Below, in pieces: positions 60,140 to 64,000 of a stretch of DNA of 64,000 bases (the stretch's first letter is position 1; each line of letters begins with the position of its first letter). The stretch is from Streptomyces sp. KL109B (GTDB lineage Bacteria > Actinomycetota > Actinomycetes > Streptomycetales > Streptomycetaceae). The notes beneath the pieces were generated by a model. It was not told where the DNA came from, searched no databases, and saw only the letters and a program-made list of their open reading frames with translations. A program made the position numbers and the translations under genes. Location: positions 186,001 to 250,000 of the forward strand of contig NZ_JASERL010000016.1 of assembly GCF_030766935.1 (NCBI RefSeq), read 5' to 3'.

Positions 60140-62254
60140 TCAATCTTCTGCGGATGTGCTGCGGATTTCGCAGGCGTTAGGTTCCTGTTCCGAAGGTTTT
60201 GCTTCCGCTCCTTCCGGAGCCGCCAGCTCCTCTCCCAGCATGCGCTCGGCGGCACCCCGGTGCAGCTTGGCCGAGGCCGGGTCGCCGAGCCGGTCGAGGG
60301 TGTCGGCGAGCCGCAGCTGGAGCGCCGCCTGCAGCCGTACGTCGTGGGCCTGGCGCGCCCACTCGACCGCCTCCCGGCAGGTGTGCAGCGACTCCTCGGG
60401 GCGGCCCGCGTATTCGAGCACCCGGGCCAGCTCGCTCAACGCCCGTGCCTGCGCGGGCACATCGCCCTCCTTGCGGTACCCGGCGACGGCCGATCGCCAG
60501 CTGCGCAGCGCCTCCCCGTATCTCCCCGCGTATGTCTGGACTCCCGCGATACGTCCGTGCAGGCGCGCGGCGTCGGCCCGCTCGCCGCGCGTGAGCCGCT
60601 GGGCGAGGGCCCGGCCGTACCAGTCGGCGGCCCGCTGCCAGTCCCCCAGCTCCTGATGGGCGCCGCCTACGGATTCCATCGCACGGCCGGTCGCGTACGG
60701 GTCCCGGGCCTCGCGCCCCGCGTCGAGCGCGGCCCGGTAGCGGGTGAGCGCCTCCTGGGTACGTCCCGTCCTGGCGTCGAGGTCGGCCAGGTTGAGCAGG
60801 GCGGCGGCCTTCTCCCTCGGGAGGTCGCGGCGCTCGGCGACGTCGAGCACGAGCCGGTGCAGCCCGTACAGCTCGGGGGCGGCCTCCTCGGTCCCCTTGT
60901 GCGCCACCACCGCGCGTACGAGAGCGGCCATCAGGCGGCGTGCGAGGGTGTCCAACTCGCCGTCGGCGACGGCCAGTCGGGCCGCGGCGAGCAGTGCGGG
61001 CTGCCGTACGCGCAGCCATTCGGCGGCCGTCTCCCGGTCGGCGAAGCGCAGCGCCGTCGGCAGCCCCGCGAGCTTCTTGCGGGCCGCGGAGCCCTCGGGT
61101 TCGGTGACGGCGCGGCACGAGGTGAGCAGCCGCACGGTCCGCTCCAGCATCCGGGCGCGGGCCAACTGCACTTCGGCGGGCCGGTCGAGGGTCTCGGTGA
61201 GGCCGCGCAGGAACGGCGCGAGGCACCCCGGCACCTCGTACTGCGGCAACTCGGAGTCCACGGGCCGGACCAGGCCGAGCGTGACGAAGGCGTCGAGGGT
61301 GCTGTGGGCCGCGGCGACGGAGCAGCCGGCGAGGGCGGATGCGGTGTGCGGATCGACGTAGCCCTCGGGGGCGAGGCACAGATAGCGCAGTATCCGGGCG
61401 GCGGGCCCGGGCAGCGCTTCGTACGCGAACCGGAACACGCGCGCGAGGGCGGAGCCGTCCGGCTCCAGGGCGTGCAGCTGCTTCGCCAGATCGGCGACGG
61501 ACTCCTTGGGGCGCGCGGCGAGCCAGCCGCCCGCGATGTTCAGGGCGGCGGGTTCGGCGCCGCACAGTTCCACGAGCGATTCCGCCGAGCGCGGGTCGCA
61601 GGTGACACGGACGGAGCCGGTGTGCCGGGTGAGGAGTTCGAGCGCGGCCTTGGTGTCGAGCCCGCCGAGCGTGCAGGGCCGGACATCCGGGATGCCGGTG
61701 AGCGGCCCCTCGGCGACAGCCACGGCGAGGCAGTCCGGGGTGTCCGGCAGCAGCGGGTCGACCTGCTCGGCGCTGCCCGCGTCGTCGAGCAGCAGCACGA
61801 CGCGGCGCACGGCGAGGCCTTCGCGGAGGCGTTCGGCGAGGTCGTCGGCGTTTTCGCCGGGGGGTGCGGGGAGGTCGAGCGCCGTCAGCAGGTCACGCAG
61901 GACCCGGTCGGCGGGGATCGGGGTGCCGTCGGGGGCGGTGAGCCGGGTTCGCAGGGTGCCGTCGGGGTACTGGTCGGCGACCTTGCGCACCAGTTCCTCG
62001 GCGAGGGCGGTACGCCCCGTGCCCGGGCGCCCCGCGATGAGGAGCACCCGCGCACGTGGCGCCTTCCGCCCGGAGAGCGTGTCGAGTCCGGCCCGCTCGA
62101 TGTCGGCCCGGAGCTGCGACAACTCCCGCTTGCGCCCCAGGAACTGACGCTCCGCCACCTCTTGCCCCCGACGGGTGCGACGCCGCTTGCGGGACCGTCC
62201 GGGGGCCGACTCGACCTCCGTCACGTCGTCCGACTCGACCGCCTGATCCGTCAC
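60140..62254 (-). CDS. STAND (NB-ARC-like) ATPase with TPR repeats; P-loop Lys replaced by Arg
   Basis: 704 residues. Basic N-terminal patch (GRSRKRRRTRRG, 19-30), then NB-ARC: FLGRKRELSQLRADI, P-loop AGRPGTGRTAL with Arg81 where Lys is normal, Walker B RRVVLLLDDAGS, and a winged-helix-like region. The C-terminal half is TPR (AAALLNLADLDARTGRTQEAL; ARALSELARVLEYAGRPEESL). No SARP or other effector domain is visible; the role is unknown, probably a signal-sensing scaffold. GTG 62254. Conserved position between ald and the NUDIX gene in Streptomyces, from memory. Confidence 0.85.
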   Translation of the reverse strand: MTDQAVESDDVTEVESAPGRSRKRRRTRRGQEVAERQFLGRKRELSQLRADIERAGLDTLSGRKAPRARVLLIAGRPGTGRTALAEELVRKVADQYPDGTLRTRLTAPDGTPIPADRVLRDLLTALDLPAPPGENADDLAERLREGLAVRRVVLLLDDAGSAEQVDPLLPDTPDCLAVAVAEGPLTGIPDVRPCTLGGLDTKAALELLTRHTGSVRVTCDPRSAESLVELCGAEPAALNIAGGWLAARPKESVADLAKQLHALEPDGSALARVFRFAYEALPGPAARILRYLCLAPEGYVDPHTASALAGCSVAAAHSTLDAFVTLGLVRPVDSELPQYEVPGCLAPFLRGLTETLDRPAEVQLARARMLERTVRLLTSCRAVTEPEGSAARKKLAGLPTALRFADRETAAEWLRVRQPALLAAARLAVADGELDTLARRLMAALVRAVVAHKGTEEAAPELYGLHRLVLDVAERRDLPREKAAALLNLADLDARTGRTQEALTRYRAALDAGREARDPYATGRAMESVGGAHQELGDWQRAADWYGRALAQRLTRGERADAARLHGRIAGVQTYAGRYGEALRSWRSAVAGYRKEGDVPAQARALSELARVLEYAGRPEESLHTCREAVEWARQAHDVRLQAALQLRLADTLDRLGDPASAKLHRGAAERMLGEELAAPEGAEAKPSEQEPNACEIRSTSAED

Positions 62255-62390
62255 GGGCCACGCTCCGTCTCACCCATCCCCTCCGGGGGTCGGCAGGGGG
62301 CGTTCCCGAGCCTAGTTGAGGGGGTGTGGGTGGCCCTGGCGGGCGGCGCGCGTGGATCGCCTGATCGGATCAGCGGATCGTGTGACCACA

Positions 62391-62440
62391 TCAAGCCCCT
62401 CCGGCGATTGAGGAGCGGGGTCCGGGGCAGAGCCCCGAGA
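62391..62440. repeat. Dispersed GC-rich element, copy 3
   Basis: TCAAGCCCCTCCGGCGATTG then AGGAGCGGGGTCCGGGGCAG-AGCCCCGAGA; closely matches 4061-4110 and, more loosely, 32371-32420, same orientation. Lies just downstream of the NUDIX gene (minus strand) and can fold at its 3' part, so may assist termination. Confidence 0.8.
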
Positions 62441-62459
62441 CCGTAACGGCGTCGCGGCG

Positions 62460-63098
62460 CTACGCCTCGAAGGGGCGCGCCGGCCACTCCGCCTGGGCCG
62501 GACGGAGCGCGTCAAGACCGTCACCCGCAAGCACCGCGGCCAGCGAAAGCGCACCGACGACAAGGCAGTTGTTGTGCAGCTCGCCCGCGAGCACACCCCG
62601 GACCAGCTCCGGCAGAGGCACCCGCGCGAACTCCATGTCCGCCTCTTCCTCCTCCACCTCGAACCGCTCACCGTCCGCCTCGGAGAGGTCCCGCGCGAGG
62701 AAGATGCGTACGGCCTCGGAGCAGCCGCCCGGCGTCGTGTAGACGTCGGTAAGGACCCGCCAGTCCTCCGCCTTGACGTGCACCTCTTCGTACAGCTCGC
62801 GCTGCGCGGCGTGCAGCGGGTTCTCGCCGGGGATGTCGAGCAGGCCCGCCGGGATCTCCCAGAGCTTCTCGCGCACGGGGTGCCGGTACTGCTTGAGCAG
62901 CAGCACCCGGTCCTGGTCGTCGAGCGCGACAACCGCCACCGAGCCGGGGTGCACCTGGTAGTCGCGCCGGGCAACGGATCCGTCCGGCATGACGACGTCG
63001 TCCGTACGTACCGAGGTCTTGTTCCCGACGAAGGGGGTCGCGGTCCCGCGGACCTCCCACTCCTCGGCCGTGTCCACGAGCGGCGTCTTGGCCGTCAT
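62460..63098 (-). CDS. NUDIX hydrolase, ADP-ribose pyrophosphatase type
   Basis: 212 residues. RVLLLKQYRHPVREKLWEIP leads into a Nudix box AGLLDIPGENPLHAAQRELY-EEV, which has one extra residue before the first Glu and His instead of Gly at the end (EEVH), as in other actinobacterial ADP-ribose pyrophosphatases. It hydrolyses ADP-ribose to AMP and ribose-5-phosphate. AGGAGGG precedes ATG 63098; the upstream frame is not family-like. 88 bases downstream of pyrG, across a terminator hairpin. Confidence 0.9.
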   Translation of the reverse strand: MTAKTPLVDTAEEWEVRGTATPFVGNKTSVRTDDVVMPDGSVARRDYQVHPGSVAVVALDDQDRVLLLKQYRHPVREKLWEIPAGLLDIPGENPLHAAQRELYEEVHVKAEDWRVLTDVYTTPGGCSEAVRIFLARDLSEADGERFEVEEEEADMEFARVPLPELVRGVLAGELHNNCLVVGALSLAAVLAGDGLDALRPAQAEWPARPFEA

Positions 63099-63123
63099 AC
63101 CGAAAGCCCTCCTACGTAAGAAA

Positions 63124-63158
63124 CCGGGGTGCATGCCCACAAAAGGCATGCACCCCGG
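63124..63158 (-). terminator. Hairpin between pyrG and the NUDIX gene
   Basis: CCGGGGTGCATGCC and GGCATGCACCCCGG form a perfect 14-bp stem with a 7-base loop, 29 bases after the pyrG stop. Confidence 0.85.
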
Positions 63159-63186
63159 TAACCGTACATCGCTTGTGTTACAAGCC

Positions 63187-64000
63187 TTACTTGGCCTTCT
63201 TGGCCCCAGCCTGCGCACCCTTCACCTTGCGCTCCACGGCCGCCTTCACCAGTCCGGCGAACAGCGGGTGCGGACGCGTCGGGCGCGAGCGCAGCTCGGG
63301 GTGCGCCTGGGTGGCGACCAGGTACGGGTGGACCTCGCGCGGGTACTCGACGTACTCGACGAGCTTGCCGTCCGGGGAGAGGCCGGAGAACTGCAGGCCG
63401 GCCTTCTTCTCCAGCTCGGCGCGGTACGCGTTGTTCACCTCGTAGCGGTGCCGGTGGCGCTCCTCGACGTACTCCTTGTCGCCGTACACCTCGCGCACGA
63501 TGGAGCCCTCGGCGAGCTTCGCCGGGTACATGCCCAGCCGCATCGTTCCGCCCATGTCGCCCTCACCGGCGACGATGTCGAGCTGCTCGGCCATGGTGGA
63601 GATGACCGGGTGGGCGGTCGCGGCGTCGAACTCCGTGGAGTTGGCGTCCGGGATGTCGGCCAGGTTCCTGGCCGCCTCGATGACCGTGCACTGCAGGCCG
63701 AGGCAGAGGCCGAGCAGCGGGATCTTGTTCTCGCGGGCGTACTGGATCGCGCCGACCTTGCCGGACACGCCGCGGTCGCCGAAGCCGCCGGGGATGCAGA
63801 TCGCGTCGACGTCGCCGAGCGTCTTCTTGGCTCCGGCAGGCGTCTTGCAGTCGTCCGACGTGACCCACTTGATCTTGACCTTGGCCCGGTTGGCGAAGCC
63901 GCCGGCGCGCAGCGCCTCGGTCACCGACAGGTAGGCGTCCGGCAGGTCGATGTACTTGCCGACCAGCGCCATGACGATCTCGTGGTCCGGCTTGTGGACG
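63187..64000 (-). CDS. pyrG: CTP synthase, C-terminal part (cut by right edge)
   Basis: 271 C-terminal codons are inside the window; the frame is open to base 64000. The class I glutamine amidotransferase domain is visible: CIPGGFGDRGV, nucleophile in LLGLCLGLQCTVIEAARN, and the His-Glu pair in ATQAHPEL. RHRHRYEVNNAY is also CTP-synthase-specific. It makes CTP from UTP, ATP and glutamine. A basic Lys-rich tail (KVKGAQAGAKKAK) ends the protein. The synthetase half lies beyond the window. Confidence 0.96.
   Translation of the reverse strand, partial: VHKPDHEIVMALVGKYIDLPDAYLSVTEALRAGGFANRAKVKIKWVTSDDCKTPAGAKKTLGDVDAICIPGGFGDRGVSGKVGAIQYARENKIPLLGLCLGLQCTVIEAARNLADIPDANSTEFDAATAHPVISTMAEQLDIVAGEGDMGGTMRLGMYPAKLAEGSIVREVYGDKEYVEERHRHRYEVNNAYRAELEKKAGLQFSGLSPDGKLVEYVEYPREVHPYLVATQAHPELRSRPTRPHPLFAGLVKAAVERKVKGAQAGAKKAK

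Noticed and set aside
1..64000. tRNA, rRNA, insertion sequence or prophage genes
   Set aside because: No cloverleaf, rRNA stretch, transposase or integrase was found on reading either strand.

Overview
The window looks like a stretch of Streptomyces chromosome, or that of a very close relative. GC content is very high, genes are packed with ATGA/GTGA stop-start overlaps, GTG and TTG starts are common, and in-frame TTA codons are almost absent (I noticed one). The gene content also fits: S1E secreted proteases, a cell-wall-anchored AA10 LPMO, a SepF-like protein, an AfsR-like SARP, and the block pyrG / NUDIX / STAND-TPR / ald / parA-like / scpA / scpB / rluB, with aroH-tyrA-cmk-plsC-der nearby. 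I know this gene order from Streptomyces core chromosomes. All assignments rest on reading the translations and motifs; no database search was run.

Layout, left to right. 1-2.9 kb: tripartite tricarboxylate transporter tctCBA, cut by the left edge, with a divergent response regulator. 3-8.7 kb: LPMO, then a coupled mutasome-like pair, dnaE2 and a catalytically degenerate Y-family polymerase. 8.9-13.4 kb: a two-gene membrane operon (YhgE-like plus acetate transporter) convergent with adhE, which has a perfect Rex-type operator upstream. 13.4-18.2 kb: two S1E proteases flanking a slipin, and a DUF5685-like protein with an extreme Cys tail. 18.5-25.6 kb: SepF-like protein, MFS exporter, GT-C enzyme, PAP2 phosphatase, I78-like protein and a solitary cytochrome oxidase subunit I. 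25.6-33.9 kb: a GT4 glycosyltransferase with a beta-rich partner, then a branched-chain-amino-acid-type ABC importer. Its two permeases and first ATPase are fused in one 911-residue ORF through a linker made of translated repeat DNA. 33.8-36.9 kb: two Rpf/LysM wall hydrolases and two unknown proteins.

37-45 kb holds a receptor-like Ser/Thr kinase with a beta-propeller followed 20 bases later by an AfsR-type SARP/NB-ARC/TPR regulator, a secreted peptidoglycan-binding protein and a membrane protein. It resembles a compact AfsK-AfsR-like signalling unit. 45-49.5 kb is the housekeeping operon aroH-tyrA-cmk (tyrosine and CMP metabolism), plsC and der. 49.5-53.8 kb holds a YidB protein, a secreted protein, a small Rieske/DUF6529 redox pair, and an ADP-ribosylglycohydrolase coupled to an NrtR-like NUDIX protein; a 15-bp perfect inverted repeat covers the latter's ribosome-binding site. 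53.9-58.5 kb is the chromosome-organisation cluster (parA-like, an RHH-like small gene, scpA, scpB, then rluB). 58.9-64 kb holds ald, a STAND-TPR protein, a NUDIX ADP-ribose pyrophosphatase and the C-terminal part of pyrG, cut by the right edge.

Three same-orientation copies of a 50-bp GC-rich dispersed element lie at 4.06, 32.37 and 62.39 kb. The middle one is translated inside the ABC transporter fusion. A second repeat type is translated inside the N-terminal extension of ScpA. No tRNA, rRNA, CRISPR array, prophage or insertion sequence was seen.
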